This document shows positions 17,329-26,136 of a stretch of 64,000 nt of DNA, piece after piece. The first letter of the stretch is position 1; every line of letters begins with the position of its first letter. The notes beneath the pieces were generated by a model. The model was not told the origin of the DNA, did no database searches, and saw only the letters and a program-made list of their open reading frames with translations. The DNA lies in contig CAVVIO010000024.1 in assembly GCA_963748095.1 (NCBI GenBank), positions 1 through 64,000 of the forward strand, read 5' to 3'. The translations under genes and the position numbers were made by a program. Source of the stretch: CAVVIO01 sp963748095. Its GTDB lineage: Bacteria; Bacteroidota; Bacteroidia; Bacteroidales; UBA10428.

Positions 17329-19061
17329 CTTTCACAGCTTATCTGTTCCGAAAACAATCCCAGGTGGTTGGCATAACCGAGCATTTTTTCAAAATACAGC
17401 ACCGCCCGGTCAAGTTCACCGGCTTTCGCCAGACTTTCAATATACCAGAAAGAACACATGGAAAATGTTCCTTCATTACCTGTAAAACCATCACTTGCTC
17501 CCTCATCGAGCCGGTAACGGTATACCAGTGAATCGGTAACAAGTTCTTTTTCAATTGCCCTTAGGGTAGATATCCAGCGTGGTTCTTTCGGGCTCAACAT
17601 ACGAACCAGAGGAATTAAAAGAGCGGAGGCATCTAAAATATCAGCCCCCCGGTATTGTACAAATGCTTTCTTTTTATGATTCCAGTAATTTTCATATACA
17701 TCTGTAAATATCTCATCACGTACCCTGCGCCATTTTTCAAGCGGGGCAGGGAAAGAACGGCTTTCGGCAATATTTATGCCCCGGTCGAGTGCTACCCACG
17801 ACATAATTTTTGACAACAGGAATTCACGTTTATCATTTCTAACTTCCCATATTCCACGATCTTGCACCCGCCAGTTATTACACACAAAGTCAATAAACTT
17901 AATGAGATTCAGCCAGAATTCGTATGTAATCGGTTCCCCGTTCTTGTTATAAATATAAATGGTATCGATCAGTTCCCCGTAAATATCGAGCTGAAACTGA
18001 TTGTATGCCCCATTACCAATCCTTACAGGTTTCGATTTCTTATATCCCTCCATGTGAGAAAGTTCTTTTTCATCCAGATCGGATGATCCGTCAACCCGGT
18101 ACATGAGATTCAGTTCACTTGCATCATCGATGTCAATGCTTCTCTGAATGATCCATTGAATAAACTGTTGAGCTTCTTCGGTATAACCTAACCGCAGGAA
18201 TGCATACATGGTAAATGCCGTATCCCTTATCCAGGTGTATCGATAGTCCCAGTTACGATCACCTCCTATCTGTTCCGGAAGGCCGAATGTTGCCGCTGCA
18301 ACGGTAGAACCGTAACGCGACGATGTAAGTAATTTTAGAGTAATAGCAGAACGATTTACTATCTCCTGCCAACGACCGTGGAAATTCGATTTGCTGATCC
18401 AGTTTCGCCAGAAATCTACTGTTTCTCCAAAAGCTTTGGTAGTATAGAATTTCATCGGATCTTTTTCTATATGCAACAAACGCTCACCTATTGCTTCGAT
18501 AATAATATTTACCTCGTCCTTAGATCGCAGGGTAATTTCTGCCACAAGAGAATCGGCTTCATTATTAAATTCTATATCACTCAATAAACGAAAAGCAGTC
18601 TTTTCTTTCCCCTTGCTTTTAACCAGTAATCCCGATTTTTGTTTTTCAGTAATAAAACCATATGCGCCATATTCAAACCGTGGCTGTAAAGTAATCCGAA
18701 AAGTATGTTCTCCCTTAATAACTTTCAGATTTCTTACCAGGGCACAATTATATTCATCTTTCATTATTGGCATAAAATCGGTGAGTTCGGCAATACCACC
18801 CTCAGTAAGGTATCGTGTAAGGAGCACAGCGGTATCGGGAAGATACAATTGCTTATAATTTACATGATCGTGGTTAATTTCATCTATCCGGAAGAATCCT
18901 CCTTTCTCTATATCGAGCAAACTTCCGAATATAGTTGGCGAATCGAACCTGGTAAAAGGAAAAAAATCTACCGAACCCCGGATAGATATTAATGCGGTGG
19001 TATGTAAATTTCCTACGATTCCATAATCTTTAATTGGTAAATAATTATTTGTTGAAGACAT
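17313..19061 (-). CDS. GH15 glucoamylase/trehalase-like enzyme, truncated by a late frameshift
   Basis: 582 residues before the stop. The N-terminus (LPIKDYGIVGNLHTTALI, VDFFPFTRFDSPTIFG) is the trehalase-like N-terminal domain found with GH15. From about 230 the (alpha/alpha)6 barrel carries GGDRNWDYRYTWIRDTAFTMYAF and EGTFSMCSFWYIESLAKAG. These proteins hydrolyse alpha-glucosidic bonds (glucoamylase or trehalase) and lack a signal peptide. The frame reaches GLFSEQISCERGFTG and stops, whereas the family continues with a GNFPQAFTHLGLI-type motif. That motif is present in the next frame (see the 17207 entry), so a single base change in the CCCC run at 17326-17329 splits the gene. It may be a sequencing homopolymer error or a real pseudogene. 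Confidence 0.85.
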   Translation of the reverse strand: MSSTNNYLPIKDYGIVGNLHTTALISIRGSVDFFPFTRFDSPTIFGSLLDIEKGGFFRIDEINHDHVNYKQLYLPDTAVLLTRYLTEGGIAELTDFMPIMKDEYNCALVRNLKVIKGEHTFRITLQPRFEYGAYGFITEKQKSGLLVKSKGKEKTAFRLLSDIEFNNEADSLVAEITLRSKDEVNIIIEAIGERLLHIEKDPMKFYTTKAFGETVDFWRNWISKSNFHGRWQEIVNRSAITLKLLTSSRYGSTVAAATFGLPEQIGGDRNWDYRYTWIRDTAFTMYAFLRLGYTEEAQQFIQWIIQRSIDIDDASELNLMYRVDGSSDLDEKELSHMEGYKKSKPVRIGNGAYNQFQLDIYGELIDTIYIYNKNGEPITYEFWLNLIKFIDFVCNNWRVQDRGIWEVRNDKREFLLSKIMSWVALDRGINIAESRSFPAPLEKWRRVRDEIFTDVYENYWNHKKKAFVQYRGADILDASALLIPLVRMLSPKEPRWISTLRAIEKELVTDSLVYRYRLDEGASDGFTGNEGTFSMCSFWYIESLAKAGELDRAVLYFEKMLGYANHLGLFSEQISCERGFTG

Positions 19062-19730
19062 TCGATGCTGTTTTTAGTTAAAATAAAATTATAAATATAA
19101 ATATTCCCATTTATGTGAAATATTTTATAACAACCTTCTCATTCGAATTCAGAACATGAATGAGTCAGATTTTAATCATTCAATTTTAAGACCATCTTGT
19201 CTTTTATTAAAAATATCATGAATATATAAACACATGCAAAACTCTATGTCATAGGCAAAAATAATTATTAATTGAGCTTAATCTCATCATCGAAAACAAA
19301 AGAAACATGACTAAAATAAACCCTGGAATAGGGAATTTATTCCTCAATAAGTGTGAATGAAAACTACAATTATTATTATAAATTACAATTTCAAAAAATT
19401 TAATCATTGTAAAAAGTTCCCCTGAATATGTAATTTTCAATTTTCACACACCTTTTTATTGTATAAAAACAAAAAAATAATCCCCGGATTAATTAACATT
19501 AAATTATAACCAAGATATTGTTTATCTATTAAATACAGGGATTCCCACAAATCAATTTGATATTAAATCTAAATAACTTTTGAAAAATATTTTTTGTAAA
19601 TTGAAAAATAATACGGATTTTTGAATCCTTAATTATTCTAAATAATATTTAGATTTTTTAAGAAAAAAAATAGGAAACTAAGAAAATAAATTTGAAATTT
19701 GAATGACTCAACAACCTAAGCGTCGATAGA
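19062..19730. other. Very AT-rich intergenic region upstream of the respiratory operon
   Basis: About 670 bp between the divergent GH15 gene and the oxidase operon. It is strongly AT-rich with many A and T runs. A 63-codon minus-strand frame at 19249-19440 has no recognisable features and was not called. The only structure picked out is a promoter-like pair near 19593-19623. Confidence 0.5.
19593..19623 (+). promoter_or_regulatory. Candidate Bacteroidota promoter for the bc-caa3 operon
   Basis: TTTG at 19593-19596, a 19-bp spacer, and GATTTTTG at 19616-19623, which differs from the TAnnTTTG -7 consensus at one base. It lies about 107 bp before the subunit II start. Confidence 0.35.
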
Positions 19731-20693
19731 ATGGATAAAATATTTGAATCTGTCCGACAATTTTTTTCTCAGCTTTTTGTCTCTTCCTCGCCGGAGGCTT
19801 ATGACATCAACAATCTTTTCCTGAAATTTCTAATCCTCGCGGCAATTATAGTAGCACTTATAGCTGGATTGGTTATTTACAGCAGCATTTTTTTCAGTGC
19901 CAAACGCAGGCCTGCCATACCTCCCCAGGTATTCGGACATAAAACCCTGGAACTGATATGGACAATTGTACCCTTAATGATTGTCACCTTTTTCTTTTTC
20001 CTCACATTTAAATCAATGCGGGAAATTAACCAGCCATTCCAACAGGGCAGAAAACCCGACATAGTGGTAATAGCCCATCAATGGTGGTGGGATATGCGTT
20101 ATCCGGAGGAAAATGTTATTACAGCAAATGAATTGCATATACCAGTAGGTAAAAAATTATTGATGCAAATTCGCTCAGCCGATGTAATCCATAGCTGGTG
20201 GGTACCTGATCTGGGACGTAAAACAGATGCCATCCCGGGGCACATCAATTATAGTTGGATCGAAGCTGACAAGCCAGGGATTTATTCCGGAACCTGTAGC
20301 GAGTATTGCGGTACCCAGCATGCATGGATGCGTATTCGAGTAATTGCCGAATCGCAGGCCGATTTTGATAAATGGATAAAAGAACAGCAACAGGTCCCAA
20401 AAATGCCCACCGATAGTATTGCAATACTGGGAGCGGAGCTTTTTCAGAAAAAAACCTGCGCTAGTTGCCATGCTATCCTGGGAACTCCTGCTCAATCTCA
20501 TATTGGCCCTGATTTAAGCCACTTTGCTTCCCGACAAACTATATTGAGTGGAATGTTTGACAATAACATGGGAAGTCTTCAGCGTTGGCTGATAAATCCA
20601 CAAAATGTTAAAGAAGGCTCACATATGCCCAATTTTATGTTAAATCCCAAAGAAATAGAAGCTTTATCAACTTACCTGGAGGGTTTGAAATGA
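19731..20693 (+). CDS. coxB: caa3-type cytochrome c oxidase subunit II with fused cytochrome c
   Basis: 320 residues. Two transmembrane helices (about 30-55 and 75-95) anchor a periplasmic cupredoxin domain with the CuA site C189-SEY-C193-GTQ-H197-AW-M200 and the aromatic electron-entry stretch HQWWWDMRY. After residue 230 a cytochrome c domain follows, with haem motif CASCH at 243-247 and distal Met in HMPNFML near the end. The fused c domain makes this a caa3 oxidase, which takes electrons directly from the bc-side cytochrome c. The stop overlaps the subunit I start by 4 bp, so the two are translationally coupled. It is the first gene of the operon. Confidence 0.95.
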   Translation: MDKIFESVRQFFSQLFVSSSPEAYDINNLFLKFLILAAIIVALIAGLVIYSSIFFSAKRRPAIPPQVFGHKTLELIWTIVPLMIVTFFFFLTFKSMREINQPFQQGRKPDIVVIAHQWWWDMRYPEENVITANELHIPVGKKLLMQIRSADVIHSWWVPDLGRKTDAIPGHINYSWIEADKPGIYSGTCSEYCGTQHAWMRIRVIAESQADFDKWIKEQQQVPKMPTDSIAILGAELFQKKTCASCHAILGTPAQSHIGPDLSHFASRQTILSGMFDNNMGSLQRWLINPQNVKEGSHMPNFMLNPKEIEALSTYLEGLK

Positions 20694-22366
20694 ATCTGAA
20701 AATACACATACCTGAACCGAAAGAACCACTGCCAAAATTATGGACACCTAATGGTCTCCTTTACTGGATTTCTACTGTCGATCATAAGCTTATCGGCATC
20801 ATGTACCTGTTAACAGCATTGTTCTTTTTCATTATCGGCTTTTCGGAAGCTATGACAATGCGTATACAACTTATGAGACCAGAAAATAATTTTCTGTCTC
20901 CGGAAGCATACAACCAGATATTTTCCATGCACGGAACTACCATGATATTTTTGGTGTTAACTCCTTTGCTTATCGGATTTGCCACCTATTTCTTGCCTAT
21001 TATGATAGGTGCGAATGAAATGGCATTCCCCCGGTTAAATGCATTCAGTTTCTGGGTCTTTTTACTGGGTGGATTATTACTGTATTTTAGTTTTTTTGCC
21101 GGTGGCGCACCCAATGTTGGCTGGTTCAGTTATGCACCATTAAGTGAAAAGTTCTTCAGTTTTACACCCGGGGTCGATTACTGGGCGCTGAGTATCCTGC
21201 TTATGGGTATCGGTACTATCGGCGCCGCTCTTAATTTTATTGTTACCACACTCACCATGCGAATCAAGGGCATGGCGTTAAATAAACTGCCGTTGTTTGT
21301 CTGGATGGTTTTTGTAAACGCATTTCTAATTTTAGCTGCTTTCCCGGTTCTGAATGCCGGACTGGCCATGATATTGATTGACAGACAACTGGACGCTCAT
21401 TTTTTTCAAACAGCTACCGGTGGTTCAGCAATAATGTGGCAACACCTGTTCTGGACATTCGGACATCCGGAAGTTTACATCCTGGCATTGCCCGCTTTTG
21501 GTATAATTTCAGAGGTTATCCCGGTGTTTTCACGCAAACCCATTTTCGGCTATGAATTTATTGCCGCTTCCTCTGTAGCTATCACCCTTTTGTCATTTGG
21601 CGTATGGGCACACCATATGTTCGCTGTAGGGCTGGGAACTACTTTTAATGCATTCTTTGCTGCTACCAGTATGTTAATTGCCATACCAACAGGAGTAAAA
21701 ATATTTAACTGGACAGCTACCATGTGGGGCGGATCGATACAATTCCGAACCGCTATGCTTTTTGCCATGGCTTTTCTTATCGATTTCACAATTGGCGGAC
21801 TCAGTGGAGTTGGATTTGCCATTGTTCCCATCGACTGGCGTCTGACTGATACCTATTTTGTAGTAGCTCATCTGCACTATGTAATGTTGGGAGGTTCTTT
21901 AACAGGAGGTTTTGCCGGTGTATATTACTGGTTCCCTAAAATTACCGGACGCATGCTTTCCGAGAAATTAGGCAAATGGCATTTCTGGTTATTTGTGATT
22001 GGTTTTACCGGTACTTTCTTCGTATTTCACCTTCTGGGATTATTGGGCATGCCACGCAGGGTATTCACTTATCCGAATCTGCCCTACCTGGGGTCGTTGA
22101 ATTTATTTTCAACCATTAGTGCGATGGTCTTTGGAGTTTCCTTTATTGTATTTATTTATAATATATTTTACAGCCTTCGTCATGGAAAGAAAGCCGGTGA
22201 TAATCCCTGGGATGCGTGGACACTTGAATGGTATTCTACTTCACCACCACAGGCAAGAAATTTTGAAACAATACCACTGGTGCGCAGCAGACGACCGCTC
22301 TGGGATTTGAACCACCCGGAAGACCCTGATTGGAAACGCGAATCAAAATTTGAAAGCAAGTCATGA
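20690..22366 (+). CDS. coxA: Cytochrome c oxidase subunit I
   Basis: 558 residues with about 12 membrane helices. It holds the haem a and haem a3/CuB core, where oxygen is reduced and protons are pumped. Visible signatures include NQIFSMHGTTMIF (low-spin haem ligand), WQHLFWTFGHPEVYILALPAFG (CuB His plus the cross-linked Tyr of the HPEVYI motif), GVWAHHMFAVG (CuB His pair) and DTYFVVAHLHYVMLGG (haem ligands). The HPEVY motif places it in the A-type haem-copper oxidases. ATGA overlaps join it to subunit II upstream and subunit III downstream. Confidence 0.97.
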   Translation: MNLKIHIPEPKEPLPKLWTPNGLLYWISTVDHKLIGIMYLLTALFFFIIGFSEAMTMRIQLMRPENNFLSPEAYNQIFSMHGTTMIFLVLTPLLIGFATYFLPIMIGANEMAFPRLNAFSFWVFLLGGLLLYFSFFAGGAPNVGWFSYAPLSEKFFSFTPGVDYWALSILLMGIGTIGAALNFIVTTLTMRIKGMALNKLPLFVWMVFVNAFLILAAFPVLNAGLAMILIDRQLDAHFFQTATGGSAIMWQHLFWTFGHPEVYILALPAFGIISEVIPVFSRKPIFGYEFIAASSVAITLLSFGVWAHHMFAVGLGTTFNAFFAATSMLIAIPTGVKIFNWTATMWGGSIQFRTAMLFAMAFLIDFTIGGLSGVGFAIVPIDWRLTDTYFVVAHLHYVMLGGSLTGGFAGVYYWFPKITGRMLSEKLGKWHFWLFVIGFTGTFFVFHLLGLLGMPRRVFTYPNLPYLGSLNLFSTISAMVFGVSFIVFIYNIFYSLRHGKKAGDNPWDAWTLEWYSTSPPQARNFETIPLVRSRRPLWDLNHPEDPDWKRESKFESKS

Positions 22367-22914
22367 ACAAGAACAAATTAATGATGTCCTTTTTCGTCGC
22401 ATCGGAAGCTTTTTTCTTCCTGGCGCTGATAATCTCATATGTGGCCTATAGTCATCCCGGAGGAACATTGTCATCATCTGCTCAATACCTCGATTATAAA
22501 AGAACGGCATTCTTCACTTTTTTTCTGATCTCAAGCAGTGTTACCATTGCCATAGCCGAATCGAAATTACGACAGGGAAAAAGAAAAGCAATGGTGGGAT
22601 GGATGATCACTACCATCGTTTTTGGTTTGATCTTCCTTGTTGGTCAGTTAACCGAGTATTACGGCCTTTACGAAATAAATATTACCGTAAGTAAAAATGT
22701 ATTCGGATCTGCTTTTTTTACACTTACCGGATTTCACGGATTACATGTGCTGATAGGCCTGATCGTTCTTGGAATTGTTTTAAGCCTTATTCTTAACGGA
22801 AAATTTAAACCGGAAGAAAAAAACGTGCTTGAGACTACCGCTATTTACTGGCACTTTGTAGATGCCGTGTGGATAGTTGTTTTTAGTGTGGTTTATATAG
22901 GAGCCATTATTTAA
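22363..22914 (+). CDS. coxC: Cytochrome c oxidase subunit III
   Basis: 183 residues with five predicted membrane helices and the subunit III signature FFTLTGFHGLHVLIGLIVLG plus the C-terminal AIYWHFVDAVWIVVFSVVY. The short five-helix form is usual for bacterial caa3 and bo-type enzymes. The N-terminus SFFVASEAFFFLALIISY carries the conserved Glu of helix 1. It starts within the last 4 bp of coxA and stabilises the proton-pumping core. Confidence 0.93.
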   Translation: MNKNKLMMSFFVASEAFFFLALIISYVAYSHPGGTLSSSAQYLDYKRTAFFTFFLISSSVTIAIAESKLRQGKRKAMVGWMITTIVFGLIFLVGQLTEYYGLYEINITVSKNVFGSAFFTLTGFHGLHVLIGLIVLGIVLSLILNGKFKPEEKNVLETTAIYWHFVDAVWIVVFSVVYIGAII

Positions 22915-22944
22915 ATTTAGTTCACTGATAAAAAAATTAGTATA

Positions 22945-23757
22945 ATGAGAGAACTGTTGACATATTGGCATTTAAGTATTCCTGCTCTGATTATTACTTT
23001 AATATTATTGGGATTTCATTACTGGAGTAACGGATACCGTTTTACTAAAAAAAGTACTAATTATTTAAGCGGGGTCACTCTGTTTATATTAATGACAATG
23101 TCTCCTCTTGATTATTTGGGTCATTCCTACCTGTTCAGTGCACACATGATCCAACATATTATGCTGCTACTGATTATCCCACCATTATTACTTACAGGGA
23201 CCGACAGTAAATACCTGGAGAAACTTATCAAGCGTCCCGGATTCAAAAAAACAGGGAAAATACTTTTTCAACCCTTGGTGGCTTGGATGCTGGGAGTAGG
23301 ATCTATGTGGGTATGGCATATCCCGGGGCTCTATGTTGCCATGAAAGAATCGATGCCGCTGATGACCCTGAATATTATCTCAATGCTTGTTTTTGGTATA
23401 ATATTTATATGGCCCGTTTTTGCTCCGGTTCGTTTTATGAAACTAGATGCCCTTCAAACAGCGCTTTTTCTGTTTACCGCCTGTGTAGGATGTACTGTAC
23501 TTGGGATATATATCACTTTTATGCCGGATAATCTGTATACATCTGTTCTTACTGGTCATAATGAAATTATAATGAGCCTTGTTAAAAACAGTTGGGGAAT
23601 AAGCCCGGCAATTGATCAGCAAATGGGAGGTTTGATAATGTGGGTTCCGGCCTGTTTTATATATGTTACCAATATTCTTATTAGTCTTTCAAAATGGTTT
23701 CGTGCTCCTGAAACAGAAAACACCAATGAAAAATCATTAGGAGTTGATATCAAATAA
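22945..23757 (+). CDS. ctaG: CtaG-type cytochrome c oxidase assembly protein
   Basis: 270 residues with about seven membrane helices. It resembles the Caa3_CtaG family (PF09678), which assists copper delivery or assembly of caa3 oxidases, as in Bacillus. Conserved-looking segments are FSAHMIQHIMLLLIIPPLLL, WVWHIPGLYVAMKE and HNEIIMSLVKNSWGISPAIDQQMGGLIMWVP. The His residues in the helices could bind metal. It lies 30 bp after coxC and 33 bp before the small subunit IV-like gene. Confidence 0.85.
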   Translation: MRELLTYWHLSIPALIITLILLGFHYWSNGYRFTKKSTNYLSGVTLFILMTMSPLDYLGHSYLFSAHMIQHIMLLLIIPPLLLTGTDSKYLEKLIKRPGFKKTGKILFQPLVAWMLGVGSMWVWHIPGLYVAMKESMPLMTLNIISMLVFGIIFIWPVFAPVRFMKLDALQTALFLFTACVGCTVLGIYITFMPDNLYTSVLTGHNEIIMSLVKNSWGISPAIDQQMGGLIMWVPACFIYVTNILISLSKWFRAPETENTNEKSLGVDIK

Positions 23758-23790
23758 GAATGTATAAATTTAATTGAAAAACAAAATTAT

Positions 23791-24006
23791 ATGAGCAAAA
23801 CCCGTATTGACCAGCTAACAGATGAAAACAAGATGTATCCTGCCGACCCGCAAGAGATTCCGGCTCCATCCTTCTGGCCTTTTATTCTGGCATTTGGAGT
23901 AATGTTTCTTTTTTGGGGAATTATCACATCCTTTATTGTTTCATTAGTAGGAGTAATAATAATGATTATTTCCATCGCCGGATGGATAAGCGAGTTGAGA
24001 CCATGA
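23791..24006 (+). CDS. Small two-helix cytochrome c oxidase subunit IV-like protein
   Basis: 71 residues: a short polar N-terminus, then two hydrophobic helices (about 28-46 and 49-64) ending GWISELRP. The IPAPSFWPFILAFGVMFLFWG segment resembles small accessory subunits of aa3/caa3 oxidases. It was named from position and shape rather than a firm family match. Its stop codon overlaps the Rieske start (ATGA at 24003), so it is coupled to it and sits exactly between the oxidase and bc halves of the operon. Confidence 0.65.
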   Translation: MSKTRIDQLTDENKMYPADPQEIPAPSFWPFILAFGVMFLFWGIITSFIVSLVGVIIMIISIAGWISELRP

Positions 24007-24512
24007 ATGAATTAAAAGAAAACCAACAGCCATTGAACCGACGCTCATTCATCATGAAAATACTGTGGTCGGCGAGCGCGCTTGTAGGATTAATAATAAC
24101 AATACCTGTTATCGGGGCCCTGATTGGACCGATCATTAAGAAAAAACCGCAATCCTGGAGATCAGTAGGAGATATCGATGATTTCAAAGTTGGAGATACC
24201 GTATTGGTGAAATTTGAAAATGCTTCTCCCGATCCCTGGGCAGGTGTTACAGCACAAACCGCTTCATGGCTGCGGCGTGTTTCAGAAGATGAGTTTGTTG
24301 CGTATTCTGTGAACTGCACGCATTTAGGTTGTCCGGTTCGCTGGATGGCTGATGCTGAATTATTCCTTTGCCCTTGTCATGGCGGTGTATATAACAAAGA
24401 CGGCTCAATAGCAGCCGGTCCGCCCCCGCACGATCTGGCTCATTATCCGGTGCGGATAAAGAACAACAAGGTGGAAATACAAACCAGTCCATTACCCATT
24501 ACCACATTATAG
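24003..24512 (+). CDS. Rieske iron-sulfur protein
   Basis: 169 residues. The start at 24003 was chosen because it makes a 4-bp overlap with the preceding gene and gives NRRSFIMKILWSASALVGLIITI, a single N-terminal helix with a Tat-like RR. An in-frame upstream start at 23913 would run inside the preceding gene. The [2Fe-2S] ligands are C105-T-H107 (CTHLGC) and C123-P-C125-H126 (CPCHGG), with the disulfide Cys C110 and C125 positions also present. It accepts electrons from menaquinol at the Qo site of the cytochrome b encoded next. Confidence 0.93.
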   Translation: MNELKENQQPLNRRSFIMKILWSASALVGLIITIPVIGALIGPIIKKKPQSWRSVGDIDDFKVGDTVLVKFENASPDPWAGVTAQTASWLRRVSEDEFVAYSVNCTHLGCPVRWMADAELFLCPCHGGVYNKDGSIAAGPPPHDLAHYPVRIKNNKVEIQTSPLPITTL

Positions 24513-24522
24513 AAATACTATT

Positions 24523-25950
24523 ATGAAACAATTAAATCAGCTCTGGCAATGGATAGATGACCGGACAGGAATTACAGATATGATTTCGCCCCTAACCCAG
24601 CATTTGGTACCAAGGGGTTCCAAGTGGTGGTATGTTTTTGGAAGCGCCACCCTTTTTATGCTTATTTTACAAGTAATTACCGGTATCGCCCTGGCCTTTT
24701 TATATCAACCCAGTTCAGATGCAGCATACGAATCGATTAAATACATTACCTATCAGGCCCCTCTGGGAAACTTTCTGAGAGGCATACATTATTTCGGTGC
24801 ATCAGCCATGATACTCCTGGTAGGCATTCACATGATCAGGGTATATATAATGGCCTCCTTTAAATACCCGCGTGAAATGAGCTGGATTTCGGGAATTGTA
24901 TTGCTGTTACTGACAGTTACCATGGGATTCACTGGTCAGTTACTTCGCTGGGACAGTAACAGCGTATGGACAGCCGTAGTGGGTGCTGAACAGGCCGGAC
25001 GGGTTCCTTTTATAGGGAAATTTGTCGGAAGGTTTCTTCTTGGTGGTGAAACCATCGGTGGTGCAACGCTGAGCCGTTTTTTCGCACTGCACGTTTTCCT
25101 GGTTCCTGCAATTCTTTTTAGTTTACTCGGTTTACATCTTTTTCTGGTGATAAAGAATGGAATTTCTGAACCTCCAAAAGCCGGACAACCTGTAGAACCC
25201 AAAAAATATAAAGCATGGTATGAATCCATGTTAAAAAAGGATGGTGTACCATTCTGGCCTCACGCCGCATGGAGAGATATGACTTTTGGACTTGTTATTA
25301 CGTTCGTTGTTCTTGCTCTGGCTTATTTTGTAGGTCCTCCCGACGTGGGTACCCCGCCTAATCCATCAAACATTCATGCTACACCACGTCCCGACTGGTA
25401 TTTCATGTGGATTTTTGCACTTTTTGCACTGATGCCGCCTAAAATCGAAGACTTTGCTATTGCCTTCGGCCCTATTGTCATCGGTCTGATACTTTTCCTG
25501 ATGCCTGTTTTCTTTTACAAGGGAGAACGCAGTCCGTTACGCCGCCCCTGGGCAGTAGGTATTGTGGTATTTATTGTTATGGTTATTGCTGCATTCTGGT
25601 ACGAAGGCAACAAATCCCCATGGTCTCCTGATTTCAATGCTAAACCTATTCCGGAAGCAGTCGTGGGAAATGTTAGTCCGGAAGCAAAAACCGGAGCAGA
25701 ATTGTTCTATAAGAAAGCCTGCATTAATTGTCACATTATTTCAGGAAACGGTGGCAAACGCGGCCCCGACCTGACCGATGTTGGATCAAGGTTAACTGAA
25801 GAAGATATGACAATTATGATAGTTAATGGAGGTGGTAACATGCCCGCTTTCGGAGGAACACTCACAGATAAAGAACTGAACGCTTTGATTAGCTTCCTTA
25901 AAACAAGGGAATATGCCAAAGGTGTAGGAACCGATATGGGCGAGAATTAA
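24523..25950 (+). CDS. Cytochrome b of a bc complex with C-terminal cytochrome c fusion
   Basis: 475 residues. The N-terminal part is cytochrome b with haem-ligand helices (RGIHYFGASAMILLVGIHMIRV, RFFALHVFLVPAILF, LLGLHLFLV), followed by the subunit IV-like part with the Qo motif PDWY (PEWY in most mitochondrial-type enzymes). After about residue 370 a cytochrome c domain is fused, with haem motif CINCH near 404-408 and Met in GNMPAFGG. This one chain thus replaces both cytochrome b and cytochrome c1. With the Rieske protein 10 bp upstream it forms a quinol:cytochrome c reductase feeding the caa3 oxidase of the same operon. It is the last gene before the terminator at 26044. Confidence 0.93.
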   Translation: MKQLNQLWQWIDDRTGITDMISPLTQHLVPRGSKWWYVFGSATLFMLILQVITGIALAFLYQPSSDAAYESIKYITYQAPLGNFLRGIHYFGASAMILLVGIHMIRVYIMASFKYPREMSWISGIVLLLLTVTMGFTGQLLRWDSNSVWTAVVGAEQAGRVPFIGKFVGRFLLGGETIGGATLSRFFALHVFLVPAILFSLLGLHLFLVIKNGISEPPKAGQPVEPKKYKAWYESMLKKDGVPFWPHAAWRDMTFGLVITFVVLALAYFVGPPDVGTPPNPSNIHATPRPDWYFMWIFALFALMPPKIEDFAIAFGPIVIGLILFLMPVFFYKGERSPLRRPWAVGIVVFIVMVIAAFWYEGNKSPWSPDFNAKPIPEAVVGNVSPEAKTGAELFYKKACINCHIISGNGGKRGPDLTDVGSRLTEEDMTIMIVNGGGNMPAFGGTLTDKELNALISFLKTREYAKGVGTDMGEN

Positions 25951-26043
25951 ACTTTCAGTTGTTGTCTGTAAATTAAAAGTTCTCCTTCTTTCAATAACAG
26001 GAAGATATTGTATTTTTAAATCCGGGGTTATACATTTAACGCC

Positions 26044-26067
26044 GTGAGAAAGTATTCTCACTTTTTT
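26044..26067 (+). terminator. Strong rho-independent terminator of the bc-caa3 operon
   Basis: A perfect stem GTGAGAA-AGTA-TTCTCAC is followed by TTTTTT. It lies 93 bp after the cytochrome b stop. An in-frame GTG that could extend the next gene lies in this stem, which argues for a downstream start of that gene. Confidence 0.9.
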
Positions 26068-26136
26068 GTATCATTAGAATTGCGTATCTCATTGAAATTA
26101 TTACTTTTAGAGAATATTTTGATTTTCTTAAAAGGA

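Noticed and set aside
19249..19440. Minus-strand 63-codon frame in the long AT-rich intergenic region
   Set aside because: No domain, signal pattern or terminator was seen, and its composition is that of the AT-rich spacer.
23913..24002. An upstream start for the Rieske gene
   Set aside because: It lies inside the small oxidase subunit gene in another frame, and the ATGA-overlap start at 24003 gives the normal Rieske N-terminus.
26044..26136. Longer start of the AraC gene
   Set aside because: The upstream GTG lies inside the terminator of the respiratory operon, and the ATG at 26137 has the better context.
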